64,000 nt of DNA from Fulvivirga sp. M361 (GTDB lineage Bacteria > Bacteroidota > Bacteroidia > Cytophagales > Cyclobacteriaceae). The DNA lies in NCBI RefSeq assembly GCF_007097395.1, contig NZ_VKDC01000015.1, positions 62,001-126,000 of the forward strand. Direction: 5' to 3'. Shown here in pieces: positions 8,766 to 18,201 of the stretch (positions are counted from its first letter, which is position 1; every line of letters begins with the position of its first letter). The position numbers and the translations under genes are program-made. The notes under the pieces were generated by a model. That model saw only the letters and a program-made list of their open reading frames with translations, was not told where the DNA came from and made no database searches.

Positions 8766-10481
8766 ATGACAAACACCATAAAAAGAAAACCAAGAACTTT
8801 TTTACCTGAAGACTTTCGCATTGAAACCTGGGAGGGAATGAAACCTTATTTTGAGGACCTTCTGGAAAGAGAGATCGGTTCGATGGACCAACTTGAGCAA
8901 TGGTTCAAAGATAAAAGTGAGCTCAGTGCAGTTATCTCTGAGGATTTAGGGTGGAGATACATCAATATGACCCGGTATACGGATAATGAGAAATACAGCG
9001 ATGCTTATAAATTCTTTGTCACTAAGATCCAACCTGAAATTGCTCCTTATTCGGATAGTTTAAATAAAAAAGCTGCTGGTAGTGAGTTTTTATCAGCGCT
9101 TGAACAAAAGGAAGGTTACCATATTCTCGTGCGTGAAATGCGTAAGGATATAGAAATATTCAGGAAAGAGAATATCCCGGTGTTTACTGAGATACAGACT
9201 GAAACCCAAAAGTACGGACAGATCAATGGCGCTATGACGGTGGAAGTGGAGGGTAAAGAAATGACATTGCAGCAAGCTGCGGTTTTCCTGCAATCTACGG
9301 ACAGAAACAAACGAGAGGCCGTGTATCACAGTGTGGCCAAAAGAAGGCTAGAAGATAAAGAATCTCTGGATGGTTTATTCAATACACTGATCGGTTTGAG
9401 AACACAAGTAGCTAAAAATGCAGGTTTCGATAACTTTCGCGATTATATGTTCAGGTCTATGGGGAGGTTTGACTACACAGCTGAAGATTGTTTTGCATTC
9501 CATGATTCTGTGCAGACGGAAGTGGTACCTATGCTTAATGACCTCGCAAAAGAGCGTAAGTCTGCGCTAAAGCTAGATCACCTTCGCCCGTGGGATAAAG
9601 CAGTAGACCCGAAAGGGCGTGAAGCGCTAAAACCTTTTGAAGGGGGTGATGACCTGACAGAAAAGACCATTGAGTGTTTTAAAAGGCTTGATCCTTTCTT
9701 AGGTCAATGCTTAAGTATTATGAAGGAAATGGGACACCTTGACCTGGTATCCAGGAAGGGAAAGGCCCCGGGGGGATATAATTACCCGTTGTCGGAAATC
9801 GGTGTTCCTTTTATCTTTATGAATGCTACCTCTACCCATAGGGATATGATCACTATTTTGCATGAAGGCGGCCATGCGGTGCATTCTTTTCTAACACGTG
9901 ACCTGGAGCTTACCGAATTCAAACATACCCCTTCTGAAGTAGCGGAATTGGCCTCCATGAGTATGGAACTCATCTCCATGGACCACTGGGATGTGTTTTT
10001 TGCCAATGAAGAAGATCTGAAACGTGCCAAAAAAGAGCACTTGGAGCAGATCATAGAGACACTACCATGGGTAGCTACGATCGATAAGTTCCAGCACTGG
10101 ATCTACGAAAATCCGTCACATACCGAAGAGGAAAGAGTGGTGAAATGGAATACGATATTTGACGAATTTTCAGATGATATCACAGACTGGAATAACCTTA
10201 AGGAGAATAAAGACCACCTATGGCAAAAACAATTGCACCTGTATGAAGTGCCTTTCTACTATATAGAATATGGTATGGCCCAGCTAGGTGCGGTAGCCGT
10301 TTGGAAGAATTACAAAGACAACCGGGAGCAAGGGTTGGCAGGATATATGAATGCTCTAAAATTGGGCTATACACAGTCCATACCGGAAGTTTATGCTGCT
10401 GCCAATATTAAGTTTGATTTCAGTAAAAGCTATATCCGTGAGCTTATGCAGTTCGTGCAAACAGAACTCAAAAAGGTTTAA
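8766..10481 (+). CDS. M3 family oligoendopeptidase (PepF-like)
   Basis: A 571-residue zinc metallopeptidase without a signal peptide, so cytosolic. The catalytic motif HEGGH lies at residues 366-370 (H366, E367, H370), and a third ligand glutamate lies in the following helix (PSEVAELASM). The C-terminal region YYIEYGMAQLGA is typical of the M3B/PepF group, which cleaves short peptides during protein turnover. The start codon follows a repetitive spacer and has no Shine-Dalgarno sequence, which is normal in Bacteroidota. Function is inferred from the family; the peptide specificity is unknown. Confidence 0.92.
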   Translation: MTNTIKRKPRTFLPEDFRIETWEGMKPYFEDLLEREIGSMDQLEQWFKDKSELSAVISEDLGWRYINMTRYTDNEKYSDAYKFFVTKIQPEIAPYSDSLNKKAAGSEFLSALEQKEGYHILVREMRKDIEIFRKENIPVFTEIQTETQKYGQINGAMTVEVEGKEMTLQQAAVFLQSTDRNKREAVYHSVAKRRLEDKESLDGLFNTLIGLRTQVAKNAGFDNFRDYMFRSMGRFDYTAEDCFAFHDSVQTEVVPMLNDLAKERKSALKLDHLRPWDKAVDPKGREALKPFEGGDDLTEKTIECFKRLDPFLGQCLSIMKEMGHLDLVSRKGKAPGGYNYPLSEIGVPFIFMNATSTHRDMITILHEGGHAVHSFLTRDLELTEFKHTPSEVAELASMSMELISMDHWDVFFANEEDLKRAKKEHLEQIIETLPWVATIDKFQHWIYENPSHTEEERVVKWNTIFDEFSDDITDWNNLKENKDHLWQKQLHLYEVPFYYIEYGMAQLGAVAVWKNYKDNREQGLAGYMNALKLGYTQSIPEVYAAANIKFDFSKSYIRELMQFVQTELKKV

Positions 10482-10614
10482 ATTAATTGAAAAATGATCG
10501 AAATCTGTCATTTGCATCTTCTTGTACCAATTTTAAGGTGTGGTTGTAAAGTTTAAGTGTATTATTGATGTTATTTAACTCAACGCATTTACACTTTTAA
10601 AAAACAACTTAACT

Positions 10615-10998
10615 ATGGCAGACATCAATGTTTTAATTGTTGTAGACACAAAAACTACATTAGCTGGTACTACTACGGTTTACATGGAGGATGATAATCC
10701 CGGAGATGATACCGGAGAAGGTACTTCTGAATTACATATTAATGCAAGTCCCGGTGACAAAATCATTTGGCGAGCAACTTCCATTAATCAATCTGATACC
10801 ATTGATTTATCAGAATTTGTAGATAACAGTGGTCAGGTATTTAGCCCTGCGCCTACTAAAAACACCAGTGATGGTTCATGGTCTGGGACAGTAGGTAATT
10901 TTCCGGCTGATACAACAGAGAGTTATACTTTTCGTTTTAAAATCAATGGTGGTAGTCAGAAATATAGCTGGGATCCGGAGATAAAGATTAAAACATAG
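10615..10998 (+). CDS. AidA/PixA-like small protein
   Basis: A 127-residue acidic protein without signal peptide. The start INVLIVVDT, the middle GDKIIWRAT and the late TFRFKI and YSWDPEI segments resemble the AidA/PixA inclusion-body protein family, although this copy is shorter than the usual 170-180 residues. Members of that family are abundant cytosolic proteins of uncertain function. The gene ends one base before the start of a sensor-kinase gene, so the two form an operon. The family match is by eye and tentative. Confidence 0.55.
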   Translation: MADINVLIVVDTKTTLAGTTTVYMEDDNPGDDTGEGTSELHINASPGDKIIWRATSINQSDTIDLSEFVDNSGQVFSPAPTKNTSDGSWSGTVGNFPADTTESYTFRFKINGGSQKYSWDPEIKIKT

Positions 10999-10999
10999 A

Positions 11000-12925
11000 A
11001 TGATTAAAATGTACAAAGCCTATTTTCTGATAGGCTTTTTATTTTTCAGTTCTTATTTACAAGCGCAGGATCAAAACATAGCAGATAGCTTGGTTAATTT
11101 ATATGCTAAATTAACCGATAGTGATTCACTGAAAATGACAGTGCTTCATGAAATAGCTTTTTATCATACTAATCCTGACTCAGCGTTAAAATATTCTACA
11201 TTACTCGTTGAATTTGCCGAAGCTGATTCGAATCACCTATGGTTACATAGAGGCTTTATTGAGAAAGGGCATGCGTACAAACTTAAAGGAGATCTTGAGC
11301 AATCATTATTTTGCTACTTTCAAAGTTTAGATTTTGCACAACGTGCTAATTACATGATTGGCGTTGCCGGAGCTCAAAATGCCATAGCAGGTGTTTATAG
11401 AGTACAGGGAAATCAACAAACTTCCTTTCGATATTATAATCAAGCTATTGATATCTTTCGCCGGGAAAATGATACGCTTAGGCTGGCTTCCAGCTTATTG
11501 AATACAGGAGATCTTTATCGGGAGTCTTCTCAGTTAGATACGGCGCTACTCTATTTTGAAGAATCTCAGGTATTGTATGCCCAAGTAGATTATGAGATAG
11601 GTATTGCTTACAGTTTAGGTAACATAGGTTTGGTATATGCCGAACAAGGCAGACATGCAGAAGCTGAAAAAAACATTAAAGAAGCTACACTTATCCTGGA
11701 AAAACTAGGTGACAGATATCCTATAGCCGTTTATGACACCTACATGGCCGATATCTATCGAGAGAAAGGAGATTTCCAACGTGCTTTGAAATATGCCCAG
11801 AGAAGTTATGATGTGTCGATAGAGTTGGGCCTCAAGGAACAAACACGTGACGCCAGTTTAAAACTATCAGAATTGTATCAGGAAGCAGGAAACTATGAGC
11901 AAGCTTATACCTATCAGAGTAAATACCTTGCCTATCGTGATAGTATAAATAATGAGGAAACCATCCGCCAAATGGCGGACCTTCGTACGGAATATGAAGT
12001 ATCACAAAAACAGGTAGAAGTGGACCTGCTGGAAGAACAAAAGCGCTCACAACAGATCGTAGGGATCTCACTGATAGTGGTATTGCTGTTAGTAGTTTTA
12101 TTGGCTTTTGTTCTGTACAAAAACAATAGACAGAAACAAGCCACCAACCTTCTGCTTAGCGAGCAGAAAGAAGAAATAGCTGCCCAGCGTGACCAACTGG
12201 AAGACCTTAACGATACAAAAGACCGTTTTTTCTCTATCATTTCTCATGACCTTCGTGGCCCCGTAAGTGCATTTAAGGGGGTTTCTAACCTGATAAAACT
12301 GTTTATTGAGGAAAAGGACATGGACGGCCTTGCTGATATTAATGAACACTTTGATAAGTCGGTAGATCAAATGTCTGTTCTTCTGGATAATCTGCTGGAC
12401 TGGGCGGTTACTCAACAAGGGGCTATTCCTTATACTCCTGAGCAGGTGAGCCTCAGTACCGTTTTTTTTGATGACTTGCATAGTCTTTTTGTCCATATGG
12501 CCCAGGATAAGAAAATCACTTTAACGTCGAAATTTGAAGATGACTTGGTGCTTTGGGCGGATGTCAATAGCCTCAAAACGATCCTTAGAAACCTGATCAA
12601 TAACGCCATTAAATTCACGGAAGAAGAAGGAGAAGTGTCAGTAGTAGCTTCGGCCAACGGGGCCATGGCCGATATTCGTGTTACGGATAATGGTGTGGGA
12701 ATTTCCAAAGAAAAACTCGATGTACTTTTTGGAACGAATAAGTATAATCGCAGCTGGGGCACCAGTGGTGAAAAAGGACTTGGCTTAGGATTACAATTGG
12801 TGTATGATTTTGCCTTGTTAAACCATGGTACTGTTCGGGTAGAGAGTGAAGAAAGGTTAGGGACTACCTTTATAATAGAGCTACCTCTTTATGATCCGGG
12901 AAAGGATCCGGAATCAGCAGGCTGA
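11000..12925 (+). CDS. TPR-domain sensor histidine kinase
   Basis: A 641-residue membrane kinase. A signal peptide (residues 1-22) is followed by a periplasmic region of about six TPR units (roughly 30-330), a coiled segment, one transmembrane helix near 352-374 and a cytosolic kinase core. The phospho-acceptor is H416 in SIISHDLRGP. The ATPase domain shows the N box NLINNAIKFT, the G1 box DNGVGIS and the G2 box GLGLGLQLV. No receiver domain is fused and no response regulator is adjacent, so its partner must be elsewhere. The gene follows the AidA/PixA-like gene by one base. Its last 12 bases overlap the converging MarR gene. Confidence 0.9.
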   Translation: MIKMYKAYFLIGFLFFSSYLQAQDQNIADSLVNLYAKLTDSDSLKMTVLHEIAFYHTNPDSALKYSTLLVEFAEADSNHLWLHRGFIEKGHAYKLKGDLEQSLFCYFQSLDFAQRANYMIGVAGAQNAIAGVYRVQGNQQTSFRYYNQAIDIFRRENDTLRLASSLLNTGDLYRESSQLDTALLYFEESQVLYAQVDYEIGIAYSLGNIGLVYAEQGRHAEAEKNIKEATLILEKLGDRYPIAVYDTYMADIYREKGDFQRALKYAQRSYDVSIELGLKEQTRDASLKLSELYQEAGNYEQAYTYQSKYLAYRDSINNEETIRQMADLRTEYEVSQKQVEVDLLEEQKRSQQIVGISLIVVLLLVVLLAFVLYKNNRQKQATNLLLSEQKEEIAAQRDQLEDLNDTKDRFFSIISHDLRGPVSAFKGVSNLIKLFIEEKDMDGLADINEHFDKSVDQMSVLLDNLLDWAVTQQGAIPYTPEQVSLSTVFFDDLHSLFVHMAQDKKITLTSKFEDDLVLWADVNSLKTILRNLINNAIKFTEEEGEVSVVASANGAMADIRVTDNGVGISKEKLDVLFGTNKYNRSWGTSGEKGLGLGLQLVYDFALLNHGTVRVESEERLGTTFIIELPLYDPGKDPESAG

Positions 12926-13369
12926 TCTTAGTTTGTCCAATAATTCGTTTAATGTTTGGGCTTCCCTTTCATTCAGGTTACCTGAGAAGTCATTCATTAT
13001 GTCTATGTTTCTATCCACTTCATGCAATAATTGAAATCCGTTTTCTGTCAGACTCACATCCACTAATCTGCGGTCTTCTGAACAAACAGATTTTTTAACA
13101 TAACCTTTTGAAGTTAAGCGATCTACAATCCTGGAAGCGTCAGAATTCCGATCATGCAGACGTGCTTTAATTTCAGAAGTAGATATGGTTTTGGGATGGG
13201 TAATCCTTAAGACACTCAATACATGATACTGTTGTGAAGTAATGCCGTAAGGGTTAAAAAATTTCTGATATTGAGACGAGATCCAGTTTGAAGTAAATAA
13301 AATGTTTAAGGCCGCTTTTTGTGTCTCATTTTTAAATGGCAACCGGTTAATTTCCTCTTTGATCTTCAT
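12914..13369 (-). CDS. MarR family transcriptional regulator
   Basis: A 151-residue DNA-binding protein with the MarR winged-helix arrangement: an N-terminal dimerisation helix, ITSQQYHVLSVLR leading into the helix-turn-helix, the recognition region IVDRLTSKGYVKKS with the wing residues CSEDRRLVDVSLTENG, and a C-terminal helix. The SEDRR wing is characteristic of the family. Ligand and target are unknown; MarR proteins usually repress nearby efflux or stress genes, but no divergent neighbour lies close. The 3' end overlaps the kinase gene by 12 bases. Confidence 0.88.
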   Translation of the reverse strand: MKIKEEINRLPFKNETQKAALNILFTSNWISSQYQKFFNPYGITSQQYHVLSVLRITHPKTISTSEIKARLHDRNSDASRIVDRLTSKGYVKKSVCSEDRRLVDVSLTENGFQLLHEVDRNIDIMNDFSGNLNEREAQTLNELLDKLRSAC

Positions 13370-13446
13370 TTTCTAAGACAACTGGATCAGGTCCCGTTAT
13401 GTTCCCGAAAGAGAATAATAATATGCTGTCAACCAGATAAATGGCT

Positions 13447-13473
13447 AAAAAAAAAGCGGGCTTTGCCCGCTTC
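13447..13473 (-). terminator. Intrinsic terminator after the RRM gene
   Basis: On the minus strand AGCGGGC and GCCCGCT (plus positions 65-71 and 55-61 of the 13400 block) form a GC-rich stem with an AAA loop, followed by eight T. It lies 27 bases past the RNA-binding protein gene and is a textbook intrinsic terminator. Confidence 0.9.
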
Positions 13474-13499
13474 TATTCAATGCATAAAACAGTAGTAAG

Positions 13500-13754
13500 T
13501 TACATACTTTCTGTTTTTGGTTTTGCTTTTTTTACTACGATAGTTCTTCCGTCTAATTCAGTTTCATTCAATTGATCAATTGCCGTAAGGGCGGCTTGAT
13601 CATCGGGCATTTCTACGAAACCAAAACCTTTTGATCGTTGAGTTTCTTTGTCGAAAATTACCTTTGCTGAAGATACCTCGCCATATTCTTCAAAATAGGC
13701 CTGTAATGTTTCTGGAGTAGTTCGGAAGTTCAGCTTTGCTACGAAAATATTCAT
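13500..13754 (-). CDS. RRM-type RNA-binding protein
   Basis: An 84-residue protein consisting of one RNA-recognition motif. The RNP2 strand is MNIFVAKL and the RNP1 strand is KGFGFVEM, both with the aromatic residues that stack on RNA bases. The C-terminus is lysine-rich (VVKKAKPK). Small single-RRM proteins of this kind occur in cyanobacteria and many Bacteroidota, often linked to cold response and mRNA stability. It is a single gene with a strong terminator and a 5' spacer of about 150 bases. Confidence 0.93.
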   Translation of the reverse strand: MNIFVAKLNFRTTPETLQAYFEEYGEVSSAKVIFDKETQRSKGFGFVEMPDDQAALTAIDQLNETELDGRTIVVKKAKPKTESM

Positions 13755-13905
13755 TTTTAAGGGATAATAAGGTTAATAAATATATTTGAGCATGGGGATT
13801 TAGCATGTATATTCAGGACTACAAGTTATGCTATATCGGGTTGACCCAAATGTTAATCTAAAGATAGATGAACCAAAAGAGTATTACTAACGATGCACTT
13901 TTTTA

Positions 13906-14187
13906 CTAAGACAATACATCCCCGAAATCCGGCCGTTTATCGAAAACACTGCGCGCAAAAGGGCACAAAGGTATGATTTTAAGATTATTGGTTCGCGCGT
14001 AATTAACAGCTGCCTCTACAAGCTTTAAGCCAAGGTTTTTGCCCTTATACGATTCACTTACCTCTGTATGGTCAATAATGAATTTTGTATCCCCGGCTGA
14101 TACATAAGTCATTTTTGCCACCTCGGTACCATTATCCAGGATATAGAATTTACCACGATTTTCGACGTTTTTGTTTAGAATTTCCAT
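13906..14187 (-). CDS. GNAT-like acetyltransferase, short CG type
   Basis: A 93-residue protein of the small acetyltransferase group (Acetyltransf_CG, related to human GTLF3B/NATD1). It has the acetyl-CoA loop SYKGKNLGLKLVEAAV and the C-terminal signature LCPFARSVFDKRPDF. The short length is normal for this group. The substrate is unknown. It is divergent from the M28 peptidase gene with about 65 bases between start codons. Confidence 0.85.
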   Translation of the reverse strand: MEILNKNVENRGKFYILDNGTEVAKMTYVSAGDTKFIIDHTEVSESYKGKNLGLKLVEAAVNYARTNNLKIIPLCPFARSVFDKRPDFGDVLS

Positions 14188-14252
14188 GACCGGGACGTGT
14201 GATGCGTTATTTTGTTGTCATATTTAAACTTAAGCTGATTTAACCTAAATGT

Positions 14253-15611
14253 ATGATGAAAAGTTTACTAACGATCACAATATATCTTTTTTCCCGGACA
14301 ATACTACTGGCGCAAGTGCCTCCTGCCACGGATCAACGTCATTACACTATTGTGGAAGACGTGTCTGCGGCGCGTCTTGAAAGGGACATTAAAGCCCTGG
14401 TTAATTTTGGTACACGCCATACATTATCCGATACCACATCAACTACACGCGGTATCGGTGCAGCCCGCAGGTGGATCAAAAAGGAGTTTGAACAAATTTC
14501 TAAAGACTGTGGCAATTGCCTTGAAGTATCATATTTAAGAAATATTGTAAAAGGAGATCCGGAAACGCGAATAAAAAAAGATACTGAAATAGTAAGCGTC
14601 ATGGCCATTCAACACGGTAGCCTATATCCGGACCGCTATATCATCATGTCAGGTGATATTGACACCCGTGTTTCCGACGTGCTCAACTCAACAAGTGATG
14701 CACCTGGTGCGAATGATAATGCAACAGGAATGGCCGGCGCTATGGAAGCGGCACGTGTTTTATCTAAATATAAATTCCCCACCAGCATCGTCTATGTAGG
14801 ACTATCAGGGGAAGAACAGGGACTTTTTGGTGGTAAGCATATGGCCAAGGTCGCTAGGGACCTAAAATGGGGCATAGTAGGTGTTTTGAACAATGACATG
14901 ATAGGTAATATTGAAGGTATTGATGGAGTGATAGATAATCGGTCTTTTAGGATATTTTCTGAACCGACTCCTGTTATTGAAACTGAGAGACAGCGTACGC
15001 TAAGAAGGTATTATGGAGGAGAGGTAGATGGTATTTCGAGGCAATTGGCGCGGTATGTTCACAAACAAACCACCACCTACATGCCGGAAATGCGTCCTAC
15101 TTTGATCTACCGGTTAGACCGCTTTGGAAGAGGAGGGCATCATCGCCCGTTCAATGACGAAGGTTTTGCAGGGATAAGGATTATGGAGACACATGAAAAC
15201 TACAATCGACAGCATCAGGACCTGCGTACTGAAAATGGAATAGCATACGGCGATGTATTGTCCGGTGTTAACTTTGATTATACTAAAAGGTTAACAGCCG
15301 TTAATGCTATTACCCTTGCAGGCATAGCCTGGGCGCCCCCGCAGCCGGTAAATGTTAAAATTGGTGGTGCCGTACAGCCTTCTACTACATTGAAATGGGA
15401 CAAGCAGGAAGGTGAAACACTGGCAGGTTATAAGATATACTGGAGAGAAACCACCTCTGCGCAATGGGAATATTCCAGGTATGTGGGCAATGTGGATCAA
15501 TTTACACTTGAAGGCATTGTGATCGACAATTATCTCTTTGGTGTGACGGCTGTAGGTAAAGATGGTAATGAAAGTGTTGTAGTCTTCCCTTCAGGTCTTA
15601 TCAGAAGGTAA
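14253..15611 (+). CDS. M28 family zinc peptidase with C-terminal Fn3-like domain
   Basis: A 452-residue secreted exopeptidase-like protein with a signal peptide (LLTITIYLFSRTILLAQ). The M28 core includes GANDNATG with a bridging aspartate, the catalytic GEEQGL pair, NNDMIGN and the late THENY histidine. The strand that usually reads SAHYDS reads SGDIDTR here, so the first zinc-ligand histidine is replaced by aspartate. The last 90 residues form a fibronectin-type III-like domain (PQPVNVKIGG, AGYKIYW). Two ATG codons stand in tandem at the start. It probably degrades peptides outside the inner membrane. Confidence 0.85.
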   Translation: MMKSLLTITIYLFSRTILLAQVPPATDQRHYTIVEDVSAARLERDIKALVNFGTRHTLSDTTSTTRGIGAARRWIKKEFEQISKDCGNCLEVSYLRNIVKGDPETRIKKDTEIVSVMAIQHGSLYPDRYIIMSGDIDTRVSDVLNSTSDAPGANDNATGMAGAMEAARVLSKYKFPTSIVYVGLSGEEQGLFGGKHMAKVARDLKWGIVGVLNNDMIGNIEGIDGVIDNRSFRIFSEPTPVIETERQRTLRRYYGGEVDGISRQLARYVHKQTTTYMPEMRPTLIYRLDRFGRGGHHRPFNDEGFAGIRIMETHENYNRQHQDLRTENGIAYGDVLSGVNFDYTKRLTAVNAITLAGIAWAPPQPVNVKIGGAVQPSTTLKWDKQEGETLAGYKIYWRETTSAQWEYSRYVGNVDQFTLEGIVIDNYLFGVTAVGKDGNESVVVFPSGLIRR

Positions 15612-15621
15612 TAGGGCCGTT

Positions 15622-16353
15622 TTAAAGCATTGGGTGGAAGGCCTGGGTCAATCTTTTGTATGCGTTTGACCAGCTGCCATCCGTTGTGTAATGAGTAAGT
15701 GCTTCTTCTTTGATAATCGATGCTTTTTTCTTGCTTATTTGAAGCAATACACGTTCACAAGGTTTATCAGCTCTTGAGTAAAAATGGAGTCTTTTGTGCA
15801 CGTATAAGTCTTTTTGAGGAATGGTACGCATAAAAATATCCTGATTATAAGCAGGAATGATAACACATAGTTTACCTTCCGAAGACAGCAGCCGGCTACT
15901 GGCCCCGAGCAACTCCGGATGGCTTAATGATTTAATATGTCTCGCGTAATGTCTTGCGGTATTTGGTGAAGAAGTTCCGTGGTTGAAGTAGGGTGGATTG
16001 GATACGATCAGATCAAATTTTTCCGGGCCGCCATTGAACTGCTGTAAGGATGTGACGATTGAATTCAGGCGATCCTTCCAGGGACTGTTTGAAAAATTAC
16101 GTTTTGCTTCCCCGGCCGATGCCTTATCAATATCAATAGCCGTGATCTTGGCCTTGGAGAAGCGCTGAGCCAGCATGAGAGCAATAAGCCCACAGCCCGT
16201 GCCTATGTCCAATATATGGTTTACATTTTCACTTTCTGCCCATGACCCTAGTAATACACCGTCAGTTCCTACTTTCATAGCGCTTTCCGTATGGTTTACG
16301 TCGAACTTCTTGAAGTGAAATATCTTCTGTTTGTCCCGCATTCTTCCCGACAT
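15622..16353 (-). CDS. trmN6: tRNA1(Val) (adenine(37)-N6)-methyltransferase
   Basis: A 243-residue SAM-dependent methyltransferase. It has the SAM motif DIGTGCGLIALMLA, the acidic motif DIDKASAGEA and the N6-adenine motif NPPYF. The N-terminal FHFKKFDVNHTESAMKVGTDGVLLG is typical of TrmN6/YfiC, which modifies A37 of tRNA-Val. An alternative start four codons inside (MRDKQ) cannot be excluded. It is divergent from fhs across a spacer of about 60 bases, and its end lies close to the converging M28 gene. Confidence 0.9.
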   Translation of the reverse strand: MSGRMRDKQKIFHFKKFDVNHTESAMKVGTDGVLLGSWAESENVNHILDIGTGCGLIALMLAQRFSKAKITAIDIDKASAGEAKRNFSNSPWKDRLNSIVTSLQQFNGGPEKFDLIVSNPPYFNHGTSSPNTARHYARHIKSLSHPELLGASSRLLSSEGKLCVIIPAYNQDIFMRTIPQKDLYVHKRLHFYSRADKPCERVLLQISKKKASIIKEEALTHYTTDGSWSNAYKRLTQAFHPML

Positions 16354-16413
16354 GAGTGGAGCGCCAAATTAGAATTATATTTTTAATTTAGAGTGCACCT
16401 AAACGTAAATTCC

Positions 16414-18093
16414 ATGGCCTCGTATCCTTCAGATCTGGACATTGCCCAATCCTCAAAGCTCGTACCTGTCAAAGACATCGGCAACCAGCTCGGTATTGCA
16501 GAAAATGACATGGAGTTGTACGGGAATTATAAAGCCAAACTACCACTGAAGCTAATCGATGAGAAGAAGGTAAGCAAAAGCAACCTGATCCTGGTAACTG
16601 CCATGACCCCGACGCCGGCGGGTGAAGGAAAGACCACCACATCTATCGGATTGGCTGAGGGGATGAATAAAATTGGCAAAAAAACTACTGTGGTGCTTCG
16701 TGAACCCTCTTTGGGGCCAGTGTTTGGAGTGAAGGGTGGAGCGGCAGGCGGTGGGTATTCACAGGTAGTGCCTATGGAAGATATTAACCTACACTTTACA
16801 GGTGACTTTGCCGCTATAGAAAAAGCCAATAACTTACTGGCGGCATTGATTGACAATAACATTCAAAGCCTAAAGAATAATCTCGGACTGGATCCGCGTA
16901 CAGTAGAATGGAAGCGGGTAATGGATATGAATGACAGGGCCTTGCGTAACGTTGTTTCCGGTATGGGAGGGAAACCAGGAGGTATGATGCGTGAAACCGG
17001 CTTTAATATTACTGCTGCTTCAGAAGTAATGGCCATTCTCTGTTTGGCGGAAGGTATGTCTGATCTGAAAGAAAAAATAGGCAATATTTACATAGGAGAT
17101 ACGTATGAAGGACAGGCCATATTTGCGCGTGACCTGAAGGCCGAAGGCGCTATGGCCGCTTTGCTTAAAGAAGCTATCAAACCTAACCTGGTACAGACGT
17201 TAGAAGGAAATCCAGCTATTATCCACGGAGGGCCTTTCGCTAACATTGCCCAGGGTACGAATTCTGTGATAGCTACGAAAATGGGTATGTCACTGACGGA
17301 TTATGTAGTGACTGAAGCTGGTTTTGGAGCAGATTTGGGGGCAGAAAAATTTCTGAATATTAAATGTGGATATTCCGGGCTTGCCCCGAAGGCGGTTGTA
17401 CTTGTTGCTACCATTAGAGCCCTAAAGTACCATGGAGGACAGTCTCTGGCCGATGTAAAAGAACACAATACAGTAGCATTGGTAAAAGGGCTTGCCAACC
17501 TGGAAAAACATATTGAAAATATTGCTATCTATGGTCTCACAGTGGTGGTTTCCATCAATAAATTTATAACAGATTCGGAAGAGGAGATCAGGATAGTGAA
17601 AGAAAGGTGTGAAGAACTGAATGTCAAGGTAGCTATTTGCGAGGGTTGGGAAAAAGGTGGAGCCGGGGCCACCGTTCTGGCTGAAGAAGTAATAGAGGCT
17701 ATTGAAAACGGATCTGGATCCTACAAACCGATTTATGATTGGAACTGGACGGTGAAGGAAAAAATTGAAGCAGTAGCAAGAAAGGTTTATGGGGCCAGAA
17801 ATGTTGAGTTTTTACCGAGGGCTAAGCAAAATCTCAGAAAACTTGAACGTATTGGACTGAACGACAAACCTGTTTGTATTGCCAAAACACAAAATTCATT
17901 GAGCGATGATCCTAAATGGTTAGGCCGGCCGGTGAATTTTACCTTGACGGTACGTGAGATAGAAGTGGCTTCCGGAGCAGGTTTTTCGATACCTATTACA
18001 GGTAACATGTTGCGTATGCCGGGGCTACCTGCTACACCTGCGGCCGAAGGTATGGATATAGATAATGAAGGTAGGATTACAGGACTTTCCTGA
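16414..18093 (+). CDS. fhs: Formate-tetrahydrofolate ligase
   Basis: Cytosolic one-carbon enzyme that uses ATP, formate and tetrahydrofolate to make 10-formyl-THF. The 559-residue protein has the P-loop TPTPAGEGKTTTS with lysine about residue 73, the REPSLGPVFGVKGGAAGGGY signature and a C-terminal GMDIDNEGRITGLS. Length and motifs match the family throughout. The first in-frame start is a GTG at 16393, but the ATG at 16414 gives the usual N-terminus. It is a single gene. Confidence 0.95.
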   Translation: MASYPSDLDIAQSSKLVPVKDIGNQLGIAENDMELYGNYKAKLPLKLIDEKKVSKSNLILVTAMTPTPAGEGKTTTSIGLAEGMNKIGKKTTVVLREPSLGPVFGVKGGAAGGGYSQVVPMEDINLHFTGDFAAIEKANNLLAALIDNNIQSLKNNLGLDPRTVEWKRVMDMNDRALRNVVSGMGGKPGGMMRETGFNITAASEVMAILCLAEGMSDLKEKIGNIYIGDTYEGQAIFARDLKAEGAMAALLKEAIKPNLVQTLEGNPAIIHGGPFANIAQGTNSVIATKMGMSLTDYVVTEAGFGADLGAEKFLNIKCGYSGLAPKAVVLVATIRALKYHGGQSLADVKEHNTVALVKGLANLEKHIENIAIYGLTVVVSINKFITDSEEEIRIVKERCEELNVKVAICEGWEKGGAGATVLAEEVIEAIENGSGSYKPIYDWNWTVKEKIEAVARKVYGARNVEFLPRAKQNLRKLERIGLNDKPVCIAKTQNSLSDDPKWLGRPVNFTLTVREIEVASGAGFSIPITGNMLRMPGLPATPAAEGMDIDNEGRITGLS

Positions 18094-18201
18094 CAAAAAT
18101 CACTATAAACATCAGTTGGAACATCTTTTTGTAGCATAAAAGTGTTGTTAGTTTTAGCCGCACAGAATAATCTGCCCACAAGAATATAGATAGATCAGGA
18201 T

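Noticed and set aside
8639-8821. Hydrophobic minus-strand frame with tryptophan-rich repeats
   Set aside because: It is the reverse of the AACCAG-type spacer repeat plus two gene edges, so its composition comes from the repeat.
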